A stretch of DNA of 64,000 bases from DSVZ01 sp037439785. GTDB lineage: Bacteria > Verrucomicrobiota > Verrucomicrobiia > Limisphaerales > J093. The DNA lies in the NCBI GenBank assembly GCA_037439785.1, contig JBBIVJ010000003.1:62001-126000 (forward strand), given 5' to 3'. Both the position numbers and the translations under genes were made by a program. The notes under the pieces are model-generated. The model saw only the letters and a program-made list of their open reading frames with translations. It was not told the DNA's origin and did not search any database. Position 1 is the first letter of the stretch. Each line of letters opens with the position of its first letter. This document shows positions 51,460-63,016 of the stretch, in pieces.

Positions 51460-53532
51460 ATGGCTGAAGACAAAACCCCGGTCAAACCCCTGGAGGCGCC
51501 CCCGTTGGTGCCGCTCAAGCTCAAACCCCGCCTGGCCCACACGCTCCGCCAGGCCCCCCGCTACGCCGTCACGGTGAAGAACCTCGCCGGCCAGGAGGTG
51601 GTGGTGGCCGACCCCCGCGCCACCCGGGCGCTGGTGGCGCTGATGAACGTCCACGCCGTCAACGGCGGCGCCGCCTGCCACTGGGGCGGCCCGGCGGCCC
51701 TGGCCGAGATCAACGCCGCCCTCCACGCCCAGATGTTTGCGGTGACCGACCGCGAGTGGTACGAGGCCTTCCACTACGTCAACGACGCCGGCCACACGGA
51801 GAACGGGGTGTACGCCCTGCGCACCCTTTACGGTTTCGACGGCCTGACCTTCGAGGACCTCAAGGGCTTCCGCAGTCTCCAGAGCAAGCTCACCGGCCAC
51901 GGCGAGTCGCATCTCAATCCCCAGGGGGTGCTCCTGAGCAACGGCCCGCTCGGCTCGGCCCTGCCCCAGGCCCAGGGCCTGGCGCTGGCGGACAAACTGG
52001 TCGGCAACGACCGGGTGACCCTGGTGGTGATGTCCGACGGCGCGGCCATGGAGGGCGAGGCCAAGGAGGCCCTGGCCGCCATCCCGGGCCTGGCCGGCAA
52101 GGGCCGCCTCAACCCCTTCGTGCTGGTGATCTCTGACAACGACACCAAGCTCTCCGGCCGCATTTCTCAGGACGCCTACAGCCTGGCGCCCACCTTCCAG
52201 GCGTTGTCCACCCTGGGCTGGCATGTCATTCGCGTCCCCAACGGCCACGACCTGCAGGCGGTGTACCAGGCCACGGAAAAGGCCATTGCCGCCGCCCGCG
52301 CCACGCCCACCCGTCCGGTCTGCGTGCATTGCAAGACCACCAAGGGCTACGGCGTCAAGACCACCGAGCAAAGCGCCTCCGGCGGCCACGGTTTCCCCCT
52401 GAGCAGCGGTGAGAAAATCGTCGAGTTCGTCCGCGAAATCTACGGCAGCGACGACCCGCCCGAGGAACTGGCCCGTTGGGCCGGGGACCTGCGCACCGAC
52501 TGGGAAGCGCGCGAGGCGGCCCAAAAAGCCCGCGCGGCCGCCGTGGCGGCCGGTGCCCCCGCTCCCCCCAAAAAAGACAAGGTCCAAAGCGGGCTGGCCC
52601 GGGGCGCCATCCGCGCGGCGCAGGCCGGCTACCCCGTCTTTTCGGTTTCCTCGGACGTGCAGGGCTCCACCGGCATCAGTGCCTTCCAGAAAAGTTTCCC
52701 CGACCGCTGGATCGAGGTGGGGGTGGCCGAGGCCAACATGATCAGCACCGGCGCCGGCCTCTCCAAGCTGGGCTTCATCCCCATCGTGGACACCTTCGCC
52801 CAGTTCGGCGTCACCAAGGGCAACCTGCCCCTGACCATGGCCGCACTGTCCCAGGCGCCCGTCATCGCCATCTTCTCTCACTGCGGCCTGCAGGATGCTG
52901 CCGACGGCGCCTCGCACCAGGCCACGACCTACTTCGCCGCGGTCAGCGCCATCCCCCACACCGTGGTGGTGGCGCCCTCCTGCGCCGAGGAGGCCGAGGC
53001 GCTGATGTTCGAGGCCATCCGGCGACTGGCCGAGGCGCGCAAGTCCGGCGAGGACGGCGAGTCGGTGATCTTTTTCGTGGGTCGGGAGAACTACCCCGTC
53101 AGCCTGGTGCCCGGCACCAAATACCCCTGGGGCAGGCCCCAGATTCTGGCCGAGGGCACGGACGTGGTGCTGGTGGGCTGCGGGCCGCTGGTGGGCAAAC
53201 TCCTGGAAGCCGCCGCGGCGCTGGCAGACCAGAACATCCATGCCACCGTCCTCAACCATCCCTTTGTAAACCGGCCGGACCTCGAAATCTTCACCGCGGC
53301 GGTTCGCGATTGCGGCGGCCGGCTGGTGACGCTGGAAGACCACCAGATCACTACCGGCATGGGCACCCAACTCTCGCACGCCCTGTCCCGGGCCGGTGTG
53401 GCACACCGCGTCGTGTCGCTGGGCATCAATGGCGAATTCGGCCAGTCGGCCTACCTGGCCGAACACCTCTACGAGAAACACGGCCTGACCGCCCTCAAGG
53501 TCATCGAGGCGGCCAAACGACTGCTCAGTTGA
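51460..53532 (+). CDS. tkt: Transketolase
   Basis: Thiamine-diphosphate enzyme that moves two-carbon units between sugar phosphates in the pentose phosphate pathway. All three domains are present in 690 residues. The N-terminal TPP site reads SDGAAMEGEAKEAL (192-205), with NDTKLSG completing it; the usual GDG is SDG here. The pyrimidine domain has GISAFQKSFPDRWIEVGVAEANM and IFSHCGLQDAADGASHQ. The C-terminal domain has NHPFVNRPDLE and VTLEDHQITTGMGTQL. The ATG at 51460 follows a TACACT box (51421-51426) and lies just after repeat copy 3; upstream in-frame sequence is a shadow of the TPR gene and repeats. Confidence 0.92.
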   Translation: MAEDKTPVKPLEAPPLVPLKLKPRLAHTLRQAPRYAVTVKNLAGQEVVVADPRATRALVALMNVHAVNGGAACHWGGPAALAEINAALHAQMFAVTDREWYEAFHYVNDAGHTENGVYALRTLYGFDGLTFEDLKGFRSLQSKLTGHGESHLNPQGVLLSNGPLGSALPQAQGLALADKLVGNDRVTLVVMSDGAAMEGEAKEALAAIPGLAGKGRLNPFVLVISDNDTKLSGRISQDAYSLAPTFQALSTLGWHVIRVPNGHDLQAVYQATEKAIAAARATPTRPVCVHCKTTKGYGVKTTEQSASGGHGFPLSSGEKIVEFVREIYGSDDPPEELARWAGDLRTDWEAREAAQKARAAAVAAGAPAPPKKDKVQSGLARGAIRAAQAGYPVFSVSSDVQGSTGISAFQKSFPDRWIEVGVAEANMISTGAGLSKLGFIPIVDTFAQFGVTKGNLPLTMAALSQAPVIAIFSHCGLQDAADGASHQATTYFAAVSAIPHTVVVAPSCAEEAEALMFEAIRRLAEARKSGEDGESVIFFVGRENYPVSLVPGTKYPWGRPQILAEGTDVVLVGCGPLVGKLLEAAAALADQNIHATVLNHPFVNRPDLEIFTAAVRDCGGRLVTLEDHQITTGMGTQLSHALSRAGVAHRVVSLGINGEFGQSAYLAEHLYEKHGLTALKVIEAAKRLLS

Positions 53533-53963
53533 CCCCGGCACCGCGAGGAGGCGGCGGACCTGTTCTTCCGGCAGCTCACGCCAGCGGCTACCAGGCGGGA
53601 ACCGAAGTCGCGCAGGCAGAGCAGCCTGCCGGTGCCGGCAGGGACCGCGAGGACAAGGTTTCTCCCCGACGCGGTCCATCCCCGTGAAGTGGTGGGAAGG
53701 GTCGGCGCCCCCCCCGACCCTGCCGGCTTCACCGCAAGCCCGGTACACGCCACAAGCCTGCTCCCACGGCGGTGGGGTCTTGCCGCGCGGCAGCGTACGG
53801 GAGTGCGGCAATCCTCTGCCGCTTTCCGGGCCGGAGTGGCGATCGCCGGATTGTCCCGAGCGCCGCGTTGGGGAGAACTGCATCGGGCTGCGGCGGGTGA
53901 CTTGTCCCCAAGCTTGCCCCCTCCGTCCCCCGACTGCTTGACCCCGAGTTGGCCCGCTCTACG
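53533..53963. other. 431-base gap with repeat debris and module A copy 4
   Basis: The left part (53533-53640) holds fragments of the GGGACCGCGAGGAGG and GGCTCACGCC modules, and 53641-53833 a diverged module A. The rest is unique, ending in a promoter-like pair at 53938-53965. No gene was recognised. Confidence 0.65.
53641..53833. repeat. Module A, copy 4 (diverged)
   Basis: Begins GGGACCGCGAGGA, shares GGGAAGGGTCGGCG and ends GGGAGTGCGGCAATCCTCTG CCGCTTTC. The left outer arm and the central hairpin are degraded. Confidence 0.6.
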
Positions 53964-53965
53964 AT
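53938..53965 (+). promoter_or_regulatory. Promoter-like pair at the start of the lipid-transport operon
   Basis: TTGACC and TACGAT with a 16-base spacer. The -10 box overlaps the ATG at 53964, so if active the transcript would begin just inside the called gene; the match may be chance. Confidence 0.25.
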
Positions 53966-55508
53966 GCCGCACCGGCCGGTTGCCGGCCTGATCTTGAATA
54001 CCTACCTGCTCATGGCGGCCTGCGTGGGGGTCGGGTTGTCCCCGGTCCGGGCGGGGGATTGGGGGGCGTGGTACGGCCCGGCGTGGACGGAGTTTGAGCT
54101 GACCTTCACGGAAGGGCGGCGGGTGGAGGCGGCGGGTCCTTTCTGGGCCCGGGAAACGCGCTGGCCCGAGGACGGCGGGCTGTTTCCGGACGCGGCCGAG
54201 CCGGCGGTCAGCCGGCTGGCACGCACATTCACGTTGGCGCCGCTGTTCAATTGGAACCACGAGCCGGCGGTGGAGAATGTGTCCTGGGAGTGCCTTTACC
54301 CGGTGATCACCTACGACCGCTACGGGCCGGAGTGGCAGGTGCAGGTGTTTCAGTTGCTGCGGTTCACCGGCGGCGCCACCCAGGACGCCGCGACCACGCG
54401 GAGCTTCACACTGGTGCCGTTTTTCTGGTTTCGGCGCTCTGCCGGGGACCCGACCTTGAACTACGGCGCGGTCTGGCCCTTTTACGGCACCCTGCAGAAG
54501 CGGCTGTTCCGGGATGAAGTGCGTTTTGTCCTCTGGCCGGCCTACGTGCAGACCCGCCGGCGGGATGTGGTCACGGACAACTATCTGGTCCCGTTCGTGC
54601 ACATCCGGCGCGGTGAGGGCCTGCACGGCTGGCAGGTGTGGCCGTTTTACGGCACCGAGCACAAGGCGGTCACCACCCGGACCAACGGCTTTGGTGAGGT
54701 GGAGACGGTGGCCGGCCATGCCACCCGGTTTGTGCTCTGGCCGTTTTACAGTGCGGCCGACCTGGGGGTGGGCTCGACCAACCCGATCACCCAGCGGACG
54801 CTGCTGCCCTTCTACAGCCGCCAAACCTCGCCGGCGAAGGACCGGGCCCTGTATGCCTGGCCGTTCGGGCCGGTTCTGGTCGAGGACCGCGAGCGGGACT
54901 ATCGGCAGGTGTCGTTTCTGTTTCCGGTCTTCTCGTTTGCCCGCGGGCCGGGCAAGCAGGCCGTGCGCGTCTGGCCCCTGTTCGGGACCACCCGGTACCC
55001 GCAGGCGCAGTCGCACTTCGCCGCCTGGCCGCTGTACCACCGAAAGAGCACGCAGAGCGAGACCCACGAACGGCGCACCACCCGCGTGGCGTTTTTCCTG
55101 TACACGGACCTCGAGACGCGCGACCGGCGGACGGGCCGGGTGGACCGGCGCTCGGATTTGTGGCCGCTGTTTGCGGCGCGGCGGGACGGGGCGGGCAACG
55201 AGCGGTTCCAGATGCTGGCGCTGCTCGAGCCACTGCTGCCGGTCAACGACAGCATTCGCCGCCTGTACTCGCCGCTGTGGACGTTGTGGCGCTCCGAATA
55301 CCGCCCGGCCACCGGGACGCGGACGCGCGCCCTGCTCTGGAACCTGTACCGCGAGGAGCGCCGGCCGGCGTCAAAAAAGTGCTCGCTGCTCTTCGGCCTG
55401 TTCCAGTATGAGTCCACGCCGTCCGGCAAGCGGGGGCGGCTGTTTTTTCTGCCCTGGGGCCGCCGGCCCGGCCCGACCGAAAACGCGGCGTCGGCGTCGC
55501 CCCGCTAG
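53964..55508 (+). CDS. Exported WPLF/WPFY-repeat protein of unknown function
   Basis: Protein of 514 residues, unrecognised. The signal peptide ends near residue 30 (LSPVRA). The mature part is built of repeats that each contain W-P-(F/L/A)-(Y/F) or a variant: AVWPFYG, VLWPAYV, QVWPFYG, VLWPFYS, YAWPFGP, RVWPLFG, AAWPLYH, DLWPLFA. Each is followed by charged strands (RDEVRFVLWPAYVQTRRRDV), a pattern suggesting a beta-rich or beta-barrel envelope protein. It is followed after 21 bases by mlaE, so it is probably the first gene of a four-gene lipid-transport operon and may be the outer-membrane component. The ATG at 53964 is preferred to a TTG at 53949. Confidence 0.7.
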   Translation: MPHRPVAGLILNTYLLMAACVGVGLSPVRAGDWGAWYGPAWTEFELTFTEGRRVEAAGPFWARETRWPEDGGLFPDAAEPAVSRLARTFTLAPLFNWNHEPAVENVSWECLYPVITYDRYGPEWQVQVFQLLRFTGGATQDAATTRSFTLVPFFWFRRSAGDPTLNYGAVWPFYGTLQKRLFRDEVRFVLWPAYVQTRRRDVVTDNYLVPFVHIRRGEGLHGWQVWPFYGTEHKAVTTRTNGFGEVETVAGHATRFVLWPFYSAADLGVGSTNPITQRTLLPFYSRQTSPAKDRALYAWPFGPVLVEDRERDYRQVSFLFPVFSFARGPGKQAVRVWPLFGTTRYPQAQSHFAAWPLYHRKSTQSETHERRTTRVAFFLYTDLETRDRRTGRVDRRSDLWPLFAARRDGAGNERFQMLALLEPLLPVNDSIRRLYSPLWTLWRSEYRPATGTRTRALLWNLYREERRPASKKCSLLFGLFQYESTPSGKRGRLFFLPWGRRPGPTENAASASPR

Positions 55509-55529
55509 GCCGGCCGACCCGTCACCACC

Positions 55530-56273
55530 ATGTTTCACGATCTGGGCGAAGTTCTGTTGCTGCTGGGGCGGACCTTCCGCGCCCTGCCCCACACGGTGCG
55601 GCAGGGACGGAAGGTGCTCGAGCAGCTCCACGAGATCGGCAACGCCAGCCTGCTGATGGCCTGTCTGCTGTCGCTGTTCATTGGCGGGGTGCTGGCGCTG
55701 CAAACCGGCCCGGTGCTGGCCGAGCGCGGGCTCCACAACTTCATCGGCCAGATCGTGGGGCTGTCCATGTGCCGGGAGCTGGCGCCGGTGATGATGGCGG
55801 TGTTGATCGCCGGGCGCATCGGCTCGGCCATGGCGGCGGAGCTGGGCTCGATGCAGGTGTACCAGGAGATTGATGCGCTGCGGACCCTGAGCATCCACCC
55901 GGTGCACTACCTGGTCCTGCCGCGGCTGGTGGCGATCAGCGTGGCCCTGCCGACGCTGGTGGTATTTTCGATCCTGGTCGGCTGGGTGGGGGGGGCGCTG
56001 GTGTCGGTGACCAACTACCAGATTTCGATCTCCCTGCACGGCTATGTGAAGAGCCTGGGCAACGGCGTGGACGTGATGGACGTGATCAACGGCCTGCTCA
56101 AGAGTCTGGGCTTTGCGGTGGCCATCGGGGCCATCGCCTGCCATCAGGGGCTGAGCACCACCGGCGGGCCGCGCGGCATTGGCCGCAGCGTGACCAAGGC
56201 GGTGGTGAACTCGATTGTCATGATCCTGCTCCTGGACTACGTGTTCACGCGGTTGCTGATGCACCTGGATTGA
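55530..56273 (+). CDS. mlaE: MlaE-family ABC transporter permease
   Basis: Inner-membrane permease of the Mla/Mce type lipid transporter that moves phospholipids between membranes. It has 247 residues with about five to six helices and the family signature RELAPVMMAVLIAGRIGSAM, then AAELGSMQVYQEIDALRTL. Helical segments are MACLLSLFIGGVLALQTGPV and TLVVFSILVGWVGGALVSV. Its stop TGA shares one base with the ATG of the ATPase gene, so the two are translationally coupled. Context with mlaF and mlaD confirms the assignment. Confidence 0.93.
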   Translation: MFHDLGEVLLLLGRTFRALPHTVRQGRKVLEQLHEIGNASLLMACLLSLFIGGVLALQTGPVLAERGLHNFIGQIVGLSMCRELAPVMMAVLIAGRIGSAMAAELGSMQVYQEIDALRTLSIHPVHYLVLPRLVAISVALPTLVVFSILVGWVGGALVSVTNYQISISLHGYVKSLGNGVDVMDVINGLLKSLGFAVAIGAIACHQGLSTTGGPRGIGRSVTKAVVNSIVMILLLDYVFTRLLMHLD

Positions 56274-57061
56274 TGAGTCCGGCCTCTTCCCACGGCGTGC
56301 GCCTGGAGGTGCGCGGGCTGGCCAAAAGCTACAACGGCCAGCCGGTGCTGCGCGGGCTGACCTTCACGGTCGAGCGCGGGGAGCTGTTCGTCATCATGGG
56401 CCCCAGCGGCAGCGGCAAGACCGTCCTGCTCAAACACCTCATCGGGCTGGAGCCGCCCGACGCCGGCGAGATTCTCCTGGAAGGCGAGCCGGTGGGACCG
56501 CCGGAGACCCGGAGCCGGCACCGGGTGGCGATGGTGTTCCAGTCCGGCGGCCTGCTCCACTCGCTGACCGTGGCCGAGAACGTGGGCCTGTACCTGGCCG
56601 AGCACCGACTCAAGCCGCCGGCGGAAATCCGGCGCATCGTGGCCGACAAGCTGGCCCTGCTGGGCCTGGCGGGCACCGAAGAGCGCTGGCCGGCCGAGTT
56701 GTCCGGCGGCATGAAAAAACGCGTGGCCATTGCCCGGGCCCTGGTCGTCGAGCCGCAACTGATCTTCTACGACGAACCCACCAGCGAGCTGGACCCCCTC
56801 ATCGCGGTCACCATCGGTCGGGAAATCCTGCGCCTGAACCGCACCCTGGGGGTCACCAGCGTGGTGGTCACCCACGACCGCGACCTGGCCTTCGGCATCG
56901 CGCACCGGCTGGCCGTGCTGCACGCCGGCCGGTTTCTGGCCCTGGGCATCCCGGCCGAGGTGCAGGCCCACTCCGACCCCACGGTCCGGCAGTTCCTGCA
57001 CGCCGATTTTCGCTTCGAGCCCAAACCGCAACCGGGGCCCGTGGCCCCCTCCCCCCCATGA
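56273..57061 (+). CDS. mlaF: MlaF-type ABC transporter ATP-binding protein
   Basis: Cytoplasmic ATPase that energises the Mla-type lipid transporter. Walker A is GPSGSGKT (43-50), the Q-loop region is VAMVFQSGGLLHSLTVAENV, the signature is LSGGMKKRVAIARAL and Walker B is LIFYDEPTSELDP. A His-switch sits in VVVTHDRDL. At 262 residues it is standard. It overlaps mlaE by one base and mlaD by four bases. Confidence 0.94.
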   Translation: MSPASSHGVRLEVRGLAKSYNGQPVLRGLTFTVERGELFVIMGPSGSGKTVLLKHLIGLEPPDAGEILLEGEPVGPPETRSRHRVAMVFQSGGLLHSLTVAENVGLYLAEHRLKPPAEIRRIVADKLALLGLAGTEERWPAELSGGMKKRVAIARALVVEPQLIFYDEPTSELDPLIAVTIGREILRLNRTLGVTSVVVTHDRDLAFGIAHRLAVLHAGRFLALGIPAEVQAHSDPTVRQFLHADFRFEPKPQPGPVAPSPP

Positions 57062-58015
57062 AAAACACCCTCCAGACCCGTCTGGGCATCTTCTTCGCCC
57101 TGGCCTTCGTGGCCGCGGTGGTCATCCTGGAGACCATCGGCGGCCTCGAACTGCTCAAGCGCGGCAAGGTCATCGCCGCCCGCTTCCACAACGTCCTCGA
57201 ACTGAACGTCGGCGACCCCGTCAAGATGGCCGGCAAGCAGATCGGCCGCGTCGAACGCATCGAGTTCACGGACGACCGGGTGCGCGTGGCCATGAAGATC
57301 ACCGACGCCCGCGCGCCGGTCCGCACCGACAGCCGCGCCACCATCCGCTTCACCGGGATGATGGGGCAGAACTACGTGGCGATCGAGTTCGGCACCGACA
57401 AGGGACCGTTGGTCGAGGACGGCGCCGAGCTGGAGACCTCCGAGCAGCCGGACTTCAACCAGCTCATGAGCAAGCTGGAGAGCGTGACCACCGGCATCCA
57501 GAAACTGACCACCACCTTCAGCGACTCGAACCTCGGCGATCTCCTGCTGCCGTTCACGGACTTCCTCAACGAAAGCAAGCCCCGCATCCTGACCATCCTC
57601 AGCAACGCGGAGTCCATCACCGCGCAGGTGGCCAGCGGTCAGGGCACCGTGGGCCGGTTGATTTACGAGGACACCCTCTATGCCACCGCCCTGTCCACCG
57701 TGACGAACCTCGACACCACCGCCGGAGACGTGCAGCGCCTGATTGATGATGCGCGCGCGGTGGTGGCGGACGTCCGCGCCGGCCAGGGCACGGTGGGCCG
57801 GATGCTGCGCGAGGACCGGCTCTACACCGAAACCACCGAGGCCGTGGGCAACCTCCGGGAAATCCTGCAGAAGATCAACCGCGGCGAGGGCACCGTGGGC
57901 AAGGTCGTCAACGACACCGCCCTCCTGGACAACGCCAAGCTCACCCTGCAAAAGCTCGACAAGGCCACCGAAGGCCTCGAGGACCAGGGGCCCCTGACCG
58001 TGCTGGGCATCCTGA

Positions 58016-58032
<17 letters not shown>
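57058..58032 (+). CDS. mlaD: MlaD/MCE domain lipid-binding protein
   Basis: Periplasmic lipid-binding component anchored in the inner membrane: one helix (about residues 9-29) and an MCE domain (about 37-118; LNVGDPVKMAGKQIGRVERI, RATIRFTGMMGQNYVAIEFG). The C-terminal 200 residues are helical and contain three degenerate repeats built on GxGTVGRLxxDxxLY (GQGTVGRLIYEDTLY, GQGTVGRMLREDRLY, GEGTVGKVVNDTALL), a feature of MlaD homologues in this group. The gene ends the operon and overlaps the convergent peptidase gene by 17 bases. Confidence 0.92.
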
Positions 58033-60241
<2,209 letters not shown>

Positions 60242-60329
60242 CTCCGCAAACGGCCGTGAGGATGCGTTCCCCCTCCCCGGGCGGCAAATGCATTCCTCGC
60301 CGGCTCCCCTCCGCCGGCGGGTGCCCTGC

Positions 60330-61691
60330 TCACCCCCCGCCCCACACCATCCGGCAGATCGCCACCGACGCCACGATCCCCGCCAGGTCCGCCAGCAGGC
60401 CGGCCGCCACCGCGTGCCGCGTGCGGCGCACGCCCACCGCCCCGAAATACACCGCCACCACGTACAGCGTGGTCTCCGTGCTGCCCAGCACCGTGGCCGC
60501 CATCCGGCTCACCAGGCTGTCCGGCCCGTGGGTCTGCACCAGCTCCGAGAACAGCCCAAGGCTTGCCGCCCCGCTCAGCGGCCGCATCAACGCCAGCGGC
60601 AGCAGGTCCACCGGAAACCCCACCGCCGCCAGCACCGGCCCCAGCCCCCGCGCCAGCAGGTCCACTCCGCCCGCCGCCCGGAACATCCCCACCGCCACCA
60701 GCATCGCCACCAGGTACGGAATGATCCGCACCGCCACGTGAAACCCTTCCCGCGCCCCCTCGACGAATTCCTCATACACCGGCACCCGCCGCAACGCCGC
60801 GTACAGCGGGAAGAAGGCCAGGAAAAACGGAATGGCCAGCACCGACAGCGCGTTCATCGCCCGGACAAACCCCGGTTGTGCCGGCTCCTCCCCGCGCCAC
60901 AACCGCCAAAACAACCAGACGAAGAACAATCCCACCGCCACCAGCCCCAGCCGCGCCGGCACCGACAAGCGCGGGGGTTCAGGCGGGGGGGCTTCCCCGC
61001 CCCACGCCGTGGGCGCCGGCGCCGAAAGGGGAAAGTCCGGGCGGGCGGGCGCCGCTGCCGACCGCCTTTCGTCTTGCTCGCCGCCGCCGGCCTCGACCGC
61101 CGGCAAGCGAAACCCGCGCCAGTTTTGCAGAGCCTTGACCGCCGCGATGCCCGCCGCGGTGGAGACCAGCGTCGCCGCCAGGGCCGTGCCCGCGATGACG
61201 GTCGGCTCGCGGGACCCGGCCGCGGCGAGGATGCTGATGGCCGTGGCGGGCAGCAGTTGGACCGAACTGGTGTTCAGGGCCAGGAAGGTGCACATCGCGT
61301 TGGTGGCGGTGCCCGGACGCGGGTTGAGCGTTTCGAGGTCGTTCATGGCGCGCAGCCCCAGCGGCGTGGCGGCGTTGGTCAGGCCGAGCATGTTCGCCGC
61401 CAGGTTCATCAGCATCGAGCCCATCGCCGGGTGCCCGGCCGGCACGTCCGGAAACAACCAGCGCAACGCCGGCCGCAGCAGCCCCGCCAGCGTCTGGATC
61501 ATGCCCGCCCGCTCGGCCAGCCGCATCACCCCCAGCCAGAGGGCGGTCAACCCGATCAACGGCAGCGCCAGCGTCATCACCGCCGTGCGGGCGGCCTCGA
61601 ACGCCGCCTCCGTGACGTCCTTCAACCGGTCGTTCCAGCCGCCCAGCCCCACCGCCAGCACGATCAGCCCCAGCCACAAATAATTGAGCAT
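60330..61691 (-). CDS. SpmA-SpmB fusion / nucleoside recognition domain membrane protein
   Basis: Polytopic membrane protein of 453 residues in which two nucleoside-recognition (Gate) domains are fused. The N-terminal half matches spore maturation protein SpmA (LNYLWLGLIVLAVGLG, MLMNLAANMLGLTNAATPLG, ATNAMCTFLALNTSSVQLLP). The C-terminal half matches SpmB (REGFHVAVRIIPYLVAMLVA, MRPLSGAASLG, GSTETTLYVVAVYFGAVGVR). About twelve helices are visible. In Bacillus the separate proteins act in spore dehydration; here the organism is presumably not a spore former, so the transported substrate is unknown. The gap to the peptidase gene is 88 bases. Confidence 0.9.
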   Translation of the reverse strand: MLNYLWLGLIVLAVGLGGWNDRLKDVTEAAFEAARTAVMTLALPLIGLTALWLGVMRLAERAGMIQTLAGLLRPALRWLFPDVPAGHPAMGSMLMNLAANMLGLTNAATPLGLRAMNDLETLNPRPGTATNAMCTFLALNTSSVQLLPATAISILAAAGSREPTVIAGTALAATLVSTAAGIAAVKALQNWRGFRLPAVEAGGGEQDERRSAAAPARPDFPLSAPAPTAWGGEAPPPEPPRLSVPARLGLVAVGLFFVWLFWRLWRGEEPAQPGFVRAMNALSVLAIPFFLAFFPLYAALRRVPVYEEFVEGAREGFHVAVRIIPYLVAMLVAVGMFRAAGGVDLLARGLGPVLAAVGFPVDLLPLALMRPLSGAASLGLFSELVQTHGPDSLVSRMAATVLGSTETTLYVVAVYFGAVGVRRTRHAVAAGLLADLAGIVASVAICRMVWGGG

Positions 61692-61992
61692 GGCGGCTGT
61701 TTACACGGCACCCCCGCCCGCGCAAGGCTGGGGTGAAAACCGGCCCGATTTCGGGGTTGGTGGAGTCCCTGCCAACCCGGGGCGTTGCCCCGGGCTGGTT
61801 TGCCGCAGGCCAGAGGGCGGCACCACACGGGCCGGTACCACAACACGACTGTGGTCCAGCCGTCCCGGCTGCTCACCCTTCACTTCACCCGCACCCCAGG
61901 TCGGCACCGTCCCGGGGAATTTCAGGCCAGAGGCCGGCACCCGGAACTTCGCGTCCGCCGACGCAGGATTGACGCTCCCCCGCGTGCTCCGG
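61692..61992. other. 301-base divergent gap with a palindrome and short direct repeats
   Basis: Between the SpmA-SpmB gene (minus) and pyrK (plus). It carries the CCCGGGGC hairpin listed separately and two copies of CAGGCCAGAGGxCGGCACC, about 115 bases apart (near 61806 and 61922). No gene was recognised. Confidence 0.5.
61772..61798. repeat. CCCGGGGC palindromic hairpin
   Basis: CCCGGGGC-GTT-GCCCCGGG is a perfect 8-base-pair stem with a 3-base loop, extended by outer CCA/TGG pairs. Similar palindromes are common intergenic elements in Planctomycetes/Verrucomicrobia genomes; only one copy occurs here. Confidence 0.6.
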
Positions 61993-62814
61993 ATGCTCGC
62001 CCGGCCGATGTTCGAAGAGACCGTCACCCTCCTCGCCAACGCCCCCCTCACCGGGGCCTATTACCGGCTGGACCTGTGCGCCCCCCGCATCGCCCCGCAC
62101 GTCCGGCCGGGGCAGTTTGCCCACCTGCGCATCCTGCCGCTCCGGGACGCGCTGTTGCGCCGGCCGTTCAGCATCTTTCAGACGGAAGGCGACACGTTTT
62201 CCATCCTGTACAAGGTGGTGGGCCGCGGCACGGCGGTGCTGGCCGGGATGCGCCCGGGTGAACTCCTCAACGCCCTCGGCCCGCTGGGGCATGGCTTCAC
62301 CGTGCCGGCCGCGGACGCGGAGACGCCCTGGCTGGTGGCGGGCGGCTACGGCATAGCCGCGCTCTACCTGCTGGCGCGCCAGGCGCCGGTCCCGGGGCGG
62401 GTGTTCGTGGGCGGCCGCCGCCGGGGGGACATCCTCTGCGAGCGGGAGTTCCTGGAGCTGGGCTGGACGGTGCACGCCGCGACCGAAGATGGCAGCTACG
62501 GCGAGCGCGGCCGGGTCACCGAACCACTGCGGGCCGCCCTGCGGCGCGGCCCGGGACGCGTGAAGCTCTATGCCTGCGGCCCCACGCCGATGCTGCGGGC
62601 GGTGGCCGACATTGCCGCGGAGTTCGGACTGCCGGCGGAGGTGTCGCTGGACGAACCGATGTGCTGCGGGGTGGGCGTGTGCCTGACCTGCGTGGTGCCG
62701 ATCCGGACCGCCACCGGTTGGGAATACCAGCGCACCTGCACCGAAGGGCCGGTCTTCAACGCCCGGGACGTGCTCTGGGAAGTGCCGGCGGACAACGGCA
62801 CCCCGACCCCCTGA
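61993..62814 (+). CDS. pyrK: Dihydroorotate dehydrogenase electron transfer subunit-like protein
   Basis: Flavin/iron-sulfur protein that passes electrons from dihydroorotate dehydrogenase (PyrD type B) to NAD in pyrimidine synthesis. An FAD-binding barrel (RRPFSIFQ, LNALGPLGHGF) precedes an NAD-binding domain (WLVAGGYGIAALYLLA, KLYACGPTPML). A C-terminal [2Fe-2S] site has Cys225, Cys230, Cys233 and Cys249 (CCGVGVCLTC...RTC). The ATG at 61993 gives 273 residues; an ATG five codons later is as likely. pyrD is not adjacent in the window, though the gene usually sits next to it, so related electron-transfer roles cannot be fully excluded. Confidence 0.88.
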   Translation: MLARPMFEETVTLLANAPLTGAYYRLDLCAPRIAPHVRPGQFAHLRILPLRDALLRRPFSIFQTEGDTFSILYKVVGRGTAVLAGMRPGELLNALGPLGHGFTVPAADAETPWLVAGGYGIAALYLLARQAPVPGRVFVGGRRRGDILCEREFLELGWTVHAATEDGSYGERGRVTEPLRAALRRGPGRVKLYACGPTPMLRAVADIAAEFGLPAEVSLDEPMCCGVGVCLTCVVPIRTATGWEYQRTCTEGPVFNARDVLWEVPADNGTPTP

Positions 62815-63016
62815 CCGCGGAGAGCCGGCGGCGGGGCCGGCGTGGCGGGCCTCCCTCTCCACGGCGCTTCAGCCCCGCCTCGCTCCTGACCCGACCGGCC
62901 TCGCAGGCCGGAAAGCCCGTACCCTGCCGAGAAGGCCAGGGCTGGACCACGCCGGGGGCCGGCGGTTTGCACTTGCCGGCCGTCTTTGCCCGGAACTAAG
63001 TGGGCCGGCACACACG

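Noticed and set aside
26967..53833. Spaced similar repeats considered as a CRISPR array or integron attC sites.
   Set aside because: Copies are kilobases apart, over 140 bases long and variable; no cas or integrase gene and no regular spacers.
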